Both the position numbers and the translations under genes were made by a program. A stretch of 64,000 nt of DNA from Tuwongella immobilis (lineage in GTDB: Bacteria > Planctomycetota > Planctomycetia > Gemmatales > Gemmataceae), in assembly GCF_901538355.1 (NCBI RefSeq), contig NZ_LR593887.1, forward strand, positions 4,068,920 to 4,132,919. The letters run 5' to 3'. Below are positions 45,772 to 55,387 of this stretch, one piece after another (the first letter of the stretch is position 1; every line of letters begins with the position of its first letter). The notes under the pieces are model-generated. The model was not told the origin of the DNA. It saw nothing but the letters and a program-made list of their open reading frames with translations, and did no database searches.

Positions 45772-46546
45772 GACGGCCTGCTTTCGATTGCGACCACGCC
45801 CAATAGCGCGTCCAACGCTCATAATCCGCGACATCATCTGGCGTTCCCCAACCGATGTATTTTTCCACGGGGAAAATCGCCACGCGCTTCCCCTGCTCCA
45901 GCAACAGATTTGGTACCACGTCGAGATAAAACTCCCGGTTCACCCGTCGATCGGCTGCGATCAGCCGCTCAATGCCATCGAGCATCAGTTCCGCACTGCG
46001 AAACCAGAAGGTTCCGCTCACGACGGGATCCGAAATCGGCCGATCCGAAATCGCCCGCTTGCACGACACTTCCTGCACCGCACCCATCTCATCCGCACGC
46101 ACCCAACCGTACCATTCCGGCTTGATGACGACACGCGGCTCCCCCGAATACGTCCAGATGAGCGCATCCCAGATCGCATCCGTCGTCATCGCCGTAAATC
46201 GTGACTCATCATAGAGATGCGAATTATCACACGCCGACACCAACACCGATTCATCCCGTTTCAGGAATGGTTCGGCAAGCGCCACGCTACAGGCTTGCCC
46301 CTGCGTGAGGCCGGGAGCGACGACAATTTCTGCATGTGGAATCTGGGCCCGCAGCAGCGTATCGATTTGATTCTGTGCCACATGCTGCGGATGCACCACC
46401 AGCACCACGCGATTGACGACGGGCAACTCGCGAATGACGCGCAGAATCATCGGCACGCCATCAATCGGAATTAACGGCTTGGGTGTTGTGTATCCCGCAT
46501 CTTGAAAGCGTTGCCCCAGCCCGGCCATGGGAATGACCAGTTGCAT
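45764..46546 (-). CDS. Sugar nucleotidyltransferase (NTP_transferase family)
   Basis: The start is the ATG at 46546 with GGAG eight bases upstream, giving 260 residues. The N-terminal signature MAGLGQRFQDAGYTTPKPLIPIDG is the G-x-G-x-R-x(n)-K-P nucleotide-binding loop of sugar-1-phosphate nucleotidyltransferases. SACDNSHLYD is the metal-binding region, and VSGTFWFRS lies in the sugar-binding half. It activates a sugar or polyol phosphate with CTP, GTP or UTP; specificity cannot be read from the sequence. It lies 5 bp after the NTase-phosphatase fusion gene in the same operon. Confidence 0.87.
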   Translation of the reverse strand: MQLVIPMAGLGQRFQDAGYTTPKPLIPIDGVPMILRVIRELPVVNRVVLVVHPQHVAQNQIDTLLRAQIPHAEIVVAPGLTQGQACSVALAEPFLKRDESVLVSACDNSHLYDESRFTAMTTDAIWDALIWTYSGEPRVVIKPEWYGWVRADEMGAVQEVSCKRAISDRPISDPVVSGTFWFRSAELMLDGIERLIAADRRVNREFYLDVVPNLLLEQGKRVAIFPVEKYIGWGTPDDVADYERWTRYWAWSQSKAGRHV

Positions 46547-46551
46547 GGCCG

Positions 46552-48063
46552 TTACTCCGGTTGTTTGGCGAAGGATTGAAACAGTGCCCGCTCGGTCGAT
46601 TCGGGCAAATTCACGAATCGCCCAAATTCTCGCGTTTGAATCACCGTGATTGGCTCCAAATGCGGCACCTGCAAGCGAAACCACTGCGACATCGGCATTC
46701 CCAGCAGTTCGCCGACGAGACAGCGAATGACGCCGTTGTGGGTGCAGGTGATGGTGTTCCCCGACGCAGTCGCCCAGATCGTATCCGCAAATGCGCGAAC
46801 ACGTTGCGCAACCTGCTCGGTATTTTCTCCACCGGGAAAGGTCGGATCGTCGCCACGGGCCCAGGCGGTGAACATCTCGGGAAATTGTCGGCGTGCCTCG
46901 GAGATACTCAGCCCATCGAGTTGGCCGTAGTCGATCTCCAAGAGTCGCTCGTCGGTCTGAATCATCGGCAGCGGGAACTCGGCGGGAAATACCGCTGCAA
47001 GTGCCGCCAGCGTGGCGCGACATCGTCCCGCCGGGGATGACCACACCGCGCTCGGAGCATGGCGAGCGAGTTGCTCGGCGATGCTTCGCGCTTGCGAGTC
47101 TGCGATTGCGTGAATCGGGGCATCGCTTCGACCGAGAAAGCGCAACTCGCCGGCTGCGGTGCGATTGCCGGTGGTTTCCGCATGTCGGAATACGAGGTGG
47201 GTTGTCGCTTCCATCTCAAAGATGCGGCGAAATTGTTGCTCGAAATCGGCCAGAAACGCTTCTAACTCCGCATCCAATCCCGCGAGTGGCGGATCGAAGT
47301 CGAGCGCGAGTTTGCGTCGGGTCAACTCGGCGAGCAGTGGTTCGTATCGATCTCGTCCGACCGGAAAAATCGCAAAAAAAGTCTCGGGCAGATCTGCACC
47401 CGTCGCCACATCATTGCGACGCTGCACCAATTTGAGCAGATTCCGCATGAGAAACCGCATAACATGATAGGCAAACTCGTGGCGATCGCGGATGGTCATC
47501 GGCTTGGCCTGCTTCCGCTCCTGATAGCCCGACTCATCGCAAATCAGCTCGCGGTACGAAACCGCATTGGCGCGAAAATCGCGGAGATAATCCGACAAGC
47601 TGCGACGTGCCCCGAGAAAATGCCGCGGCTGAAGCCCGAAGACGGGGTAAACCTCGGCCAGCGAACGCTTTCGGATCGCCGGCGAACGCTGCCAATCGAG
47701 ACAGGTAAACGGGCTATCGATGACATGCGCGATGTGGCCAGCCACCGAATAGAGCATGACATGCAACACCGCCAATTCCGGCTCATTGAATTTGAGCGGG
47801 CCAAGCGTGGGATTCAATCGCAAGCGGAAACCAAACTCGGCGAGAATCGGCGTAAGCGTGGCGGTGAAGTCGGCCATCAGCGAGTCGAATCGATCACGAT
47901 TGATTCGATCCAGCACCAGCACCAAATCGATATCGCTGATGCCTTCGAGGGTGGGACGGTCGATAAAACTCCCGGTGAGCGTGGCGGATTGAACGGAGGC
48001 ATGCCGATCGACCACCGACCAGATGGCCTCACGAATGCGCGGCTTGAGCTCCCCGTTGTTCAT
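46552..48063 (-). CDS. Nucleotidyltransferase-fold protein fused to histidine phosphatase
   Basis: The start is the ATG at 48063, giving 503 residues. The N-terminal domain has the polymerase-beta-type nucleotidyltransferase signature GSFIDRP followed by DIDLVLV (Asp 44 and 46). A helical middle region follows. Residues about 288-500 are a phosphoglycerate-mutase-like histidine phosphatase with FRHAETTGN (His about 292), a Glu in LLEIDYGQLDGLS, and the second His in CTHNGVIR. The two activities in one chain suggest consecutive steps on a phosphorylated sugar: dephosphorylation and a nucleotidyl or aminoglycoside-like transfer. It overlaps the preceding GtrA-epimerase gene by 35 bp, in another frame. 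Confidence 0.85.
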   Translation of the reverse strand: MNNGELKPRIREAIWSVVDRHASVQSATLTGSFIDRPTLEGISDIDLVLVLDRINRDRFDSLMADFTATLTPILAEFGFRLRLNPTLGPLKFNEPELAVLHVMLYSVAGHIAHVIDSPFTCLDWQRSPAIRKRSLAEVYPVFGLQPRHFLGARRSLSDYLRDFRANAVSYRELICDESGYQERKQAKPMTIRDRHEFAYHVMRFLMRNLLKLVQRRNDVATGADLPETFFAIFPVGRDRYEPLLAELTRRKLALDFDPPLAGLDAELEAFLADFEQQFRRIFEMEATTHLVFRHAETTGNRTAAGELRFLGRSDAPIHAIADSQARSIAEQLARHAPSAVWSSPAGRCRATLAALAAVFPAEFPLPMIQTDERLLEIDYGQLDGLSISEARRQFPEMFTAWARGDDPTFPGGENTEQVAQRVRAFADTIWATASGNTITCTHNGVIRCLVGELLGMPMSQWFRLQVPHLEPITVIQTREFGRFVNLPESTERALFQSFAKQPE

Positions 48064-49144
48064 ACTTCGCCCCTGTCTTGAGCACATGAATCACCCGGAC
48101 TGGATTCATGGCCTGCAACACTGCACTGGCCGCCACGACATAGCGTGCTCGGATACGGCCAATCGTCTCCGTGTTGACGCTTCCATCAAACATCACTTCG
48201 TAGCCGTATCGACTCCGCATCGAATCGAACCATTCGGCCATCTGAAGCGCTCGGGGATTCATCGGTTGCCCCGAGACGCCCGGCTGACCGATGCCCAGAA
48301 TCATGACAAAATCGACATGCGGCAACAGCGGAAACATCGTCTCCACGTCGCAGCTTTCATGCCAAACGATGCCGACTTTCTTGCCCCGAATTCGACATTC
48401 GCAGATCCAATGCAACAAATTCGGCGTGTTCGCATGCAAGAGATACCAGTCAACCTGCTCCCAGGTCAACTTCAACCAGCGTTGCGGATCGGTGGACATG
48501 ACATGCAGCGCGACGGGCAGCCGATCCCCCCACAATCGCCGCACTTGTCGTAATTTGCGAAGATCGACGGGTGCCGCGTGGGGGTTCATCGTCTCATCGA
48601 CTAAATCCACATGAATATGATCGCAATGGTAGCCGACCCGACGAAAAATCCGGGCCACCTTTTCTGCGGGTGTGGCATACACGGCGATGCCAAACTCGCG
48701 GGCCTGATCGAAGGTAAATCGCCGGTGGAGCGCATAGGCGAACAGAAACAGCACCCCCGCCGACACGAGCCGCGCCCAGCCGTACCCCTGCCCGGAGAGA
48801 TCCCGAAACAGCGTCACCGCCGCCATATTCAGCGTGAAGGAAACGAGCGATACCAGCGCATACCGGGCAAACGTGCTCCAGAAATAATGCTTCGGCACCT
48901 GAAAATTCACGAGTGCATTCAACGAATACGAGACGCTCAGCCCGACCAGAAATGCCAGGAACGCGCGAGTCACCCACCCCCAATTGGGCGGCATCATCCC
49001 CACGAGCATGATTTCCAGAACGATTGCGAAAACACCAATTGCGGCGAATTTGGCCAAGTAGCGATGGCGATAGGCGTAGTACGACAACCGGGAATAGCGA
49101 AGACAATCGATCTGACGACGAAGCCGGTGAATGGGTTGGAACAT
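48029..49144 (-). CDS. GtrA-type membrane domain fused to ribulose-phosphate 3-epimerase-like domain
   Basis: The start is the ATG at 49144 with AAGGAA upstream, giving 371 residues. Residues about 28-145 are a GtrA-like four-helix membrane domain (AKFAAIGVFAIVLEIMLVG, LNALVNFQVPKHYF, RRFTFDQA). Residues about 155-350 form a TIM barrel of the ribulose-phosphate 3-epimerase family. All four metal ligands are in register: His178 and Asp180 (HIHVD), His214 (ALHVM) and Asp320 (FDGSV), with spacing as in known epimerases. GQPGVSGQ matches the PGFGGQ phosphate-binding turn. A membrane-tethered epimerase fused to a flippase domain is unusual. It probably supplies or channels a pentulose phosphate for surface-sugar export. 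Confidence 0.85.
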   Translation of the reverse strand: MFQPIHRLRRQIDCLRYSRLSYYAYRHRYLAKFAAIGVFAIVLEIMLVGMMPPNWGWVTRAFLAFLVGLSVSYSLNALVNFQVPKHYFWSTFARYALVSLVSFTLNMAAVTLFRDLSGQGYGWARLVSAGVLFLFAYALHRRFTFDQAREFGIAVYATPAEKVARIFRRVGYHCDHIHVDLVDETMNPHAAPVDLRKLRQVRRLWGDRLPVALHVMSTDPQRWLKLTWEQVDWYLLHANTPNLLHWICECRIRGKKVGIVWHESCDVETMFPLLPHVDFVMILGIGQPGVSGQPMNPRALQMAEWFDSMRSRYGYEVMFDGSVNTETIGRIRARYVVAASAVLQAMNPVRVIHVLKTGAKYEQRGAQAAHS

Positions 49145-49178
49145 CGGTCCAATTCCTTGCCGCAAGGCGATTGGGGGC

Positions 49179-49868
49179 TTACGCCGCGCGATTCTTCGGG
49201 GGAGCGTTGGTCGATTGGCCGTAATTGTGCTGATACCGGTCGTACCACTTCCGCGCTTCGGATTCGGGAATCGCCGCGGGTTGGCCGATCTGCAAGGCCA
49301 GCCAGACGGTTTTCGCCACATCCTCCACCATGGTCGCCGCTTTGAGCGCAGCCGGGGCGGAATTCCCCCAGGCGAACACGCCATGATTGGCCAGCAAAAT
49401 CGCTGGGGCTTGCGTGCGATGCGCGACAATCGCGCGACCAATCGCGTCGCCTTCGTTCGAGACATACGGCGCGCACGGCACCTCACCGCCAAACTCATCC
49501 GCAATGGCTGTCAGCACCAGCGGAATCGGGCGATGACATGCCGCAAATGCCGTCGCATAATTGCTGTGCGTGTGGATGATGAATTCCACATCCCGGAAGT
49601 GGCGATACAAATACAGATGGTGCGGCAAATCGACACTGGGCCGCAGATGGCCATCAATCACGCACCCCGAATCGACATCCACTTCCACCAGATCCGGCGG
49701 CGTAATCTGCGAATAATCCATCCCCGATGGTTTAATCACCAGCCGACCGCTGCGGCGATCGTACCCGCTGGCGTTGCCGGAGTGCATCACCACGAGCCCA
49801 TGTTGGGGCAGCGCGCGATTGAGCCAACAGACCTGTTCCCGCAGATCGGAAAGGCGTGTATCTCGCAT
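49179..49868 (-). CDS. Class II aldolase/adducin family protein (L-ribulose-5-phosphate 4-epimerase-like)
   Basis: The 229-residue protein shows the zinc ligands of the AraD/FucA family: His99 and His101 in IIHTHS, and His162 in LLANHGVFAWG. GNASGYD and KPSGMDY form the phosphate-binding loops near the N-terminus. Family members cleave fuculose-1-phosphate or epimerise ribulose-5-phosphate at C4; the sequence does not decide which. It is the first gene of the six-gene minus-strand operon, 34 bp before the GtrA-epimerase fusion. Two enzymes acting on pentulose phosphates in one operon suggest an unusual pentose or tetrose precursor. Confidence 0.87.
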   Translation of the reverse strand: MRDTRLSDLREQVCWLNRALPQHGLVVMHSGNASGYDRRSGRLVIKPSGMDYSQITPPDLVEVDVDSGCVIDGHLRPSVDLPHHLYLYRHFRDVEFIIHTHSNYATAFAACHRPIPLVLTAIADEFGGEVPCAPYVSNEGDAIGRAIVAHRTQAPAILLANHGVFAWGNSAPAALKAATMVEDVAKTVWLALQIGQPAAIPESEARKWYDRYQHNYGQSTNAPPKNRAA

Positions 49869-49911
49869 AGTGCCCCCTCAAACAATCGGGCGAACGGGCT
49901 ATCTTTCGACA

Positions 49912-49928
49912 ACGATGACACTCATCGT
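49912..49928. promoter_or_regulatory. Short palindrome in divergent promoter region
   Basis: ACGATGA-CAC-TCATCGT is a perfect 7-bp inverted repeat with a 3-base spacer, 44 bp upstream of the aldolase gene and between it and the divergent third GT-C paralogue. It could be a repressor site; no other support is available. Confidence 0.3.
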
Positions 49929-50091
49929 CGCGCCCCCGACCGCCGATCATGGTGAGCATCTACCCGTCGATTGCGATTGCGTCAAGCTCACCTCGACGAA
50001 TGCTGCGGATCACGCTTGACCACGCGATTGCCTCGCGGCTATACCACCGATTCGAATCAAATCGCTGCCGCACCGTTGCGAGGCTATTGAG

Positions 50092-51816
50092 ATGTCATCT
50101 GCCGAAACGCCCCCGGTTGCATCCAGCGAGTCCGCCACCGCGATGCCGCAACAGAGTCTCGCCTCGCCGATTCCGCTCCGCGAATCGCTGCGGATCGGGG
50201 TTATCGTGGGATTGTTGAGTTTCTGCGTGCTTTGGACCTATCAATCCTTCGTGACGCATTATTCCTTTTCGGGAAACTTCGGATGGACGCTCCTTCCCGG
50301 GCTGAAATTCGGAATCCCCGCCCACGAGCAATCGCACGGCATGACGGTCGTGACCGATGAATTGGGGTGGGATGGCCAATTCTATTATCATCTCGCGAAC
50401 GATCCACTGCAACGCTCCCCCGAGACAACCGCCTGCATCGATCACCCGCATTATCGCGGACAACGGATTTTCTTCCCGGCGATGGCGTTTCTGCTGGCAA
50501 AACTCCTGGGCATGGCGATTGTTCCGCCGATTCTCTTCTTCGCGCTGCATTGGCTGACGATCTCCGCCGGGGTGGGTGCGCTGGCGGGGTGGCTGCATCA
50601 GCAGCGGTTGAGCCTTTGGTGGGCGCTTCCTTGGGCGAGTTGGTGGGGCGTGCTGCATCCGACATCACACGGGTTGCCCGATGGCGCGTGCGATGCACTG
50701 TTCATTCTGAGCATCCTCGCACTGCAATCGCAGCGACTGCTGGCATATTCGGTGGCGGCAACCGCACTCTGCCTGGCGCGCGAAGGCTACGCCGTCTACG
50801 CATTCGGTGTCTGGTTGCTCTCCACATCCACACTCGTCAAATGGTCGAATGATCGCCGCTATTGGGCATCATTCCTGCTCACCGCACTTCCCGGCATCGT
50901 CGTGGTCGCATGGGCTGCGTATTTGCAACTGCATCTGAATGTCCCCGAATCGACTCCACGCACGCCGAATCATCCCGTCAGCCTCCCGTGGGTGGCTTGG
51001 TATGGCGAAGTCATGAGCGGAATTCGCAACGGGTTATCGCAAGAGGTCACGTGGCAGATTTTCGCCGGGCTGTTGCTGATTCTGGTCACGACGCGCACCA
51101 TCGTCAACGCTCGTTCATCGCCGACAATTTCCGCCGGAATCCCCTATTTGCTCCTCACCATGTGCTTGGGGAAAATGGTCTGGGAAAACTATTCCGGCTA
51201 TCCCAAGGCGATGGGTTCGATCATTCTCATGGGCATCTTTCTGCTGCCGAAGGATCGAAGTTGGTGGCTGCGCTCGATGCTCGCTGGGTGCGTGCTGATC
51301 AGTGCGCAAATGCTGTTCCATGCACGGGTTGCGTATCCGATGCATTATTCGACGGCAGTGCTGGCCCGCAATTTGGGCCTGCAACAACCGCAACCCGATC
51401 CCACCCCGAATCGCAAATTCGACCGCTTTGACGGATCGATTATTTGGCAGAACGCCCAAGCGGAAATCGGGCTCCCGAAATCACTTTGGAATGCCTTCCA
51501 CCGCGAATCGATTCCGTTCCTGGTCACCGTGGAAAATCGCTCGCCGTTCCCCTGGTATCCGATGCCGCAGCACGGGCCAATGGCGATTCATTTGGCGGTG
51601 CAAATTTTGGATGCCGATACCCAAGAAGTCCTGACGCTGCAAACGGTGCCAATTCTCCGCGTGATTCCGCTAGGCGAATCGCTCACGCAAGTGATCCCGA
51701 TTCCTCTGCCTCGCGGCCGCTACATCGTTCGTGTCACCGGGTTACAACAAGGCAACGCGTGGTTCGACGAAATCAATCCGGCAATGGGACGCCGCTACCC
51801 GTTGACCATCCGCTGA
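50092..51816 (+). CDS. GT-C-like polytopic membrane protein, paralogue 3
   Basis: The 574-residue protein starts at the ATG at 50092, eight bases after GAGG. After a first membrane segment it has HYSFSGNFGWTLLPG and GWDGQFYYHLANDPL, the likely GT-C catalytic loop, in the same position as in paralogue 1. About ten hydrophobic segments follow, then the C-terminal domain with FHRESIPFLVTVENRSPFPW and PLGESLTQVIPIPL. It is closer to paralogue 2 in that C-terminal domain. It lies on the far side of the sugar operon, divergent from it, so the three paralogues flank the biosynthesis genes. The transferred sugar is unknown. Confidence 0.73.
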   Translation: MSSAETPPVASSESATAMPQQSLASPIPLRESLRIGVIVGLLSFCVLWTYQSFVTHYSFSGNFGWTLLPGLKFGIPAHEQSHGMTVVTDELGWDGQFYYHLANDPLQRSPETTACIDHPHYRGQRIFFPAMAFLLAKLLGMAIVPPILFFALHWLTISAGVGALAGWLHQQRLSLWWALPWASWWGVLHPTSHGLPDGACDALFILSILALQSQRLLAYSVAATALCLAREGYAVYAFGVWLLSTSTLVKWSNDRRYWASFLLTALPGIVVVAWAAYLQLHLNVPESTPRTPNHPVSLPWVAWYGEVMSGIRNGLSQEVTWQIFAGLLLILVTTRTIVNARSSPTISAGIPYLLLTMCLGKMVWENYSGYPKAMGSIILMGIFLLPKDRSWWLRSMLAGCVLISAQMLFHARVAYPMHYSTAVLARNLGLQQPQPDPTPNRKFDRFDGSIIWQNAQAEIGLPKSLWNAFHRESIPFLVTVENRSPFPWYPMPQHGPMAIHLAVQILDADTQEVLTLQTVPILRVIPLGESLTQVIPIPLPRGRYIVRVTGLQQGNAWFDEINPAMGRRYPLTIR

Positions 51817-52014
51817 GTTGGAATCGCGGATCGGCCAACTTCGGTTCCATGCCGCGAAATCGCTGGCTTGTCGGCGAATGGGTGTGGTAAACTGCCAGAG
51901 ATGACTCACCGAATTGGGCAGTGGGCGACTCGCTGCCATCCCAGCGGTGATCGAACGTGGCTGTGGCCCGTTGCGATCGTCGCCCGCCATGCTTGCCGCG
52001 AGGGGAATCCGATC

Positions 52015-55000
52015 ATGTCCCGCACCGTGCGAATCGTCGCCATGATTCTGGCGCTACCGCTGCTGATGCCAGCGACCATTCGGGCCGAGATCGATTATCT
52101 CAAGCAAATCAAACCGATTCTGCTCGAACGTTGCTATGCCTGTCATGGCGTGCTCAAGCAGGAAGGCAATTTGCGGCTGGATACCGCGATCTTTGGTCAG
52201 AAAGGTGGCGATTCCGGGCCGGCGTGGAAAGCAGGCAAGCCCGATGCGAGTTTGCTGCTGGAGCGCATTACCGAAGCCGAAGAAGCGGACCGCATGCCCC
52301 CCGAAGGCGAGCCGCTCAAACCGCAAGAGATTGCCCTGATTCGAGATTGGATTGCGCAGGGTGCCAAAGCCCCGGCGGATGAGAAGCCGGAAACCGACCC
52401 CAAACAACACTGGGCCTTCCAACCGCCGGTTCGCCCCGCGATTCCGACTGTGAACGATCCTCGCTGGCAGGGCAATCCGATTGATGCCTTGATTGCCGCT
52501 CAGCGGGAAGCTCGTGGGTTGGTGCCGCAACCGGCGTCGAATCGCCATTTGTGGATTCGTCGCGTCACCTTGGATCTGATTGGCCTGCCGCCTACAGATG
52601 CGGAAATCACCACATTCGTAAATGACTCATCCCCCAACGCTTATGAGAAAGTCGTCGATCGGCTGCTCGCATCGCCGCATTATGGCGAACGCTGGGGGCG
52701 TCATTGGATGGATATTTGGCGGTTCAGCGATTGGTGGGGCTTGGGTGCCGAGGTGCGCAATTCGCACAAACATATGCACCATTATCGCGATTGGATCATC
52801 GAATCCCTCAATGCCGATGTGGGTTATGACGAAATGCTCCGCCAGATGCTCGCCGCAGATGAGCTGCACCCGACCGACTCGCAGAAACTCCGCGCGACGG
52901 GATATCTCGTGCGGAATTACTTTCTGTTCAATCGGACGTCGTGGATGGATGAAACCGTGGAGCATACCTCCAAGGCGATGCTCGGACTAACGATGAACTG
53001 CTCGAAATGTCACGATCACAAGTACGATCCACTGTCGCAGGTCGAATATTATCGCATGCGGGCGATTTTCGAGCCGTATCAGGTGCGGATGGATCTGCTG
53101 CCCGGCGTGACCGATCCGGAACAGAATGCGCTGCCGCGTGCCTTTGACTGCAATTTGGACGAAAAAACCTACTTGCACATTCGTGGCGATGACCGCAATC
53201 CGGACAAATCGAAGCCGCTATCGCCGGGCATTCCCAGCATTCTTCAGAAGTCCGAACTGGCGTTCAGCCCCGTGAAACTGCCCGCCGCTGCGGTCAATCC
53301 GGGATTGCGGCCCGAGATTGTGCAAGCGTACCGCGACGCGGCGAATGCGAAAATCTCCCGTCAGCGCGAAGCCCAAGCGGTTGCCAAGAAAGCACTTGCG
53401 GAAATTCTGGCGAAAGCCCCCGCGAAACCAGCCGATGCACCCTTGTCCCCGCAATCGCCGCCGATGAAGTCGAACGACCCTGCGCGTGCGGATTCGCTCA
53501 AGCCGACGCTGGTGGAAGATTTTGCCTCTGCGAAACCCGAACGCTGGATGCCGAAATCTGGCAGTTGGAAGATCGCCAATGGCCGATTGACGCAAACGGA
53601 AGCATCCGCGATGGCGAGCATCATGCGGCTCAACTCGCCGGTGCCGCAGGATTTCGAGGCGACGCTCACATACGTGCCCACGGGTGGGGAAACCTACAAA
53701 TCGGTGGGTTTGGCATTTGATGCGGGCGAATCGGATCGGCATACGTTGGTGTATGTCAGTGGCTACGCAGCCGACCCCAAGGTGCAGGTGGCCCCCAATC
53801 CGGGTGGTGGGTATCGCTACCCCGCCGAGGGGAAATCGCCCGTGAAAGTGGAGTTGAATCAGCCACACACGCTGAAAGTGCAGGTTCGCAATTCGCTCGT
53901 CAATGTCTGGTTCGATGGCGAATTCAAGCTGGCGTATCAATTGCCCGATGCACGCTCATTCGGGTCGATCGATTTGGTGACGTATGATGCGACTGCCGAA
54001 TTCCGTCGATTGGAATTGAAGCCGCTGACGCCGTCCATCGCCTTGCGGCCAGCGGGCGTGGAACCGAACGCGGCGTCTGCCCCGATCGCCACCCGCGAAT
54101 CGGCCGAGCTCGCGTTGAAAGTCGCGGATGCCGAACTCGCAGCAGCCGAAGCGGAACTCGCCGCCATTGAAGCCGCTCACGCCGCCGATTTGGCCCAAGC
54201 CAACGAGCCGGGCACCGCCGCAACCAAGGCCAAGATCATCGCCGCCGCTCGCGCCCAAGCCCAACAGGAACAGGCACTTGCGGAGGTCGAAACGGCCAAA
54301 GCCGCACATGCAGTCGCCATCAGCGCCGGCAATGCCAAGGTTGACGCGCAGAAGAAGCTGCAAGCGGCGATGGGCAAACGCGATGCGGCCACGAAACGGC
54401 TGCAATCGCCGGGAGAATCGTATCGGAGCATCGTCGGTTCTCGCAAATCGAAAGAATCGAATGTCGAATCGGACGCTTCGCGGAATCGTCCCTTCCCGGC
54501 CACCAGTTCCGGGCGTCGGAGTGCATTTGCCACGTGGCTCACCAGCCGACAAAATCCGTTGGCCGCGCGGGTGGCGGTCAATCACTTGTGGTCGCGGCAT
54601 TTCGGCAAGCCGTTGGTGGCAACCGTGTTCGATTTCGGACGCCGAGGCGCGGCCCCGACCCACCCGGAATTGCTCGATTGGCTCGCCGTCGAATTCATGG
54701 AATCCGGCTGGAGCATGAAGCATTTGCACAAGCTGATGGTGCTGTCGCAGACCTATCGGCTATCGTCGAGCAATGCCAAGAGTGCGGCGGTGAATCTGCA
54801 GCAGGATGCCGAGAACCGCCACTATTGGCGATCGAATCCGATTCGGATGGAATCGCAAGTGGTGCGGGATAGTCTGCTGCTGCTGGCCGGGGAACTCGAT
54901 CGCACGATGGGCGGCCCGTCGATTCCGGTGAGCAATACGCAATCGAAGCGGCGCAGTTTGTACTTTTTCCATTCGCATAATGAGCATCAGAAGTTTCTGT

Positions 55001-55353
55001 CGCTCTTTGACGATGCCAGCGTGTTGGATTGCTACCGCCGCACGGAAAGCATTGTGCCGCAACAGGCGTTGGCGCTGGCGAATAGCGAAATCGCCCTGGA
55101 AACCGCAGAGAAAATCGCCGCCAAGATTGCCAAGGATCACCCGCAAGCGGATGGCGATGCCTGGCTGACGATCGCATTCCGGACCGTGCTGGGCAGTCCC
55201 CCCAACGATGCGGAACGGGCCTATGTGCGGGCGACGCTGCCGAAATTGGAAGCCGCCGCACGGGAGCAGAACCGCGCGAATCCGCAGTCGGCCGCGCGGG
55301 TATCGATCATTCATGCGTTGCTGAACCACAACGATTTCGTCACGATTCGCTAA
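52015..55353 (+). CDS. PSCyt1-DUF1549-DUF1553 planctomycete surface protein
   Basis: The start is the ATG at 52015 with GAGGGG upstream, giving 1112 residues. A signal peptide (residues 1-24) is followed by a PSCyt1 cytochrome-like domain with CYACH (Cys40, Cys43, His44). DUF1549 follows ([31 protein letters not shown]), then an inserted LamG/concanavalin-like domain (about 500-680), an Ala/Glu-rich coiled coil (about 690-810), and DUF1553 at the C-terminus ([35 protein letters not shown]). It is almost always paired with a DUF1501 protein, as here. Proposed roles include binding or breaking down complex polysaccharides; biochemical proof is lacking. Confidence 0.92.
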   Translation: MSRTVRIVAMILALPLLMPATIRAEIDYLKQIKPILLERCYACHGVLKQEGNLRLDTAIFGQKGGDSGPAWKAGKPDASLLLERITEAEEADRMPPEGEPLKPQEIALIRDWIAQGAKAPADEKPETDPKQHWAFQPPVRPAIPTVNDPRWQGNPIDALIAAQREARGLVPQPASNRHLWIRRVTLDLIGLPPTDAEITTFVNDSSPNAYEKVVDRLLASPHYGERWGRHWMDIWRFSDWWGLGAEVRNSHKHMHHYRDWIIESLNADVGYDEMLRQMLAADELHPTDSQKLRATGYLVRNYFLFNRTSWMDETVEHTSKAMLGLTMNCSKCHDHKYDPLSQVEYYRMRAIFEPYQVRMDLLPGVTDPEQNALPRAFDCNLDEKTYLHIRGDDRNPDKSKPLSPGIPSILQKSELAFSPVKLPAAAVNPGLRPEIVQAYRDAANAKISRQREAQAVAKKALAEILAKAPAKPADAPLSPQSPPMKSNDPARADSLKPTLVEDFASAKPERWMPKSGSWKIANGRLTQTEASAMASIMRLNSPVPQDFEATLTYVPTGGETYKSVGLAFDAGESDRHTLVYVSGYAADPKVQVAPNPGGGYRYPAEGKSPVKVELNQPHTLKVQVRNSLVNVWFDGEFKLAYQLPDARSFGSIDLVTYDATAEFRRLELKPLTPSIALRPAGVEPNAASAPIATRESAELALKVADAELAAAEAELAAIEAAHAADLAQANEPGTAATKAKIIAAARAQAQQEQALAEVETAKAAHAVAISAGNAKVDAQKKLQAAMGKRDAATKRLQSPGESYRSIVGSRKSKESNVESDASRNRPFPATSSGRRSAFATWLTSRQNPLAARVAVNHLWSRHFGKPLVATVFDFGRRGAAPTHPELLDWLAVEFMESGWSMKHLHKLMVLSQTYRLSSSNAKSAAVNLQQDAENRHYWRSNPIRMESQVVRDSLLLLAGELDRTMGGPSIPVSNTQSKRRSLYFFHSHNEHQKFLSLFDDASVLDCYRRTESIVPQQALALANSEIALETAEKIAAKIAKDHPQADGDAWLTIAFRTVLGSPPNDAERAYVRATLPKLEAAAREQNRANPQSAARVSIIHALLNHNDFVTIR

Positions 55354-55387
55354 CGGTCTCGAGATGGCCACCACCGGAGCATTACCG

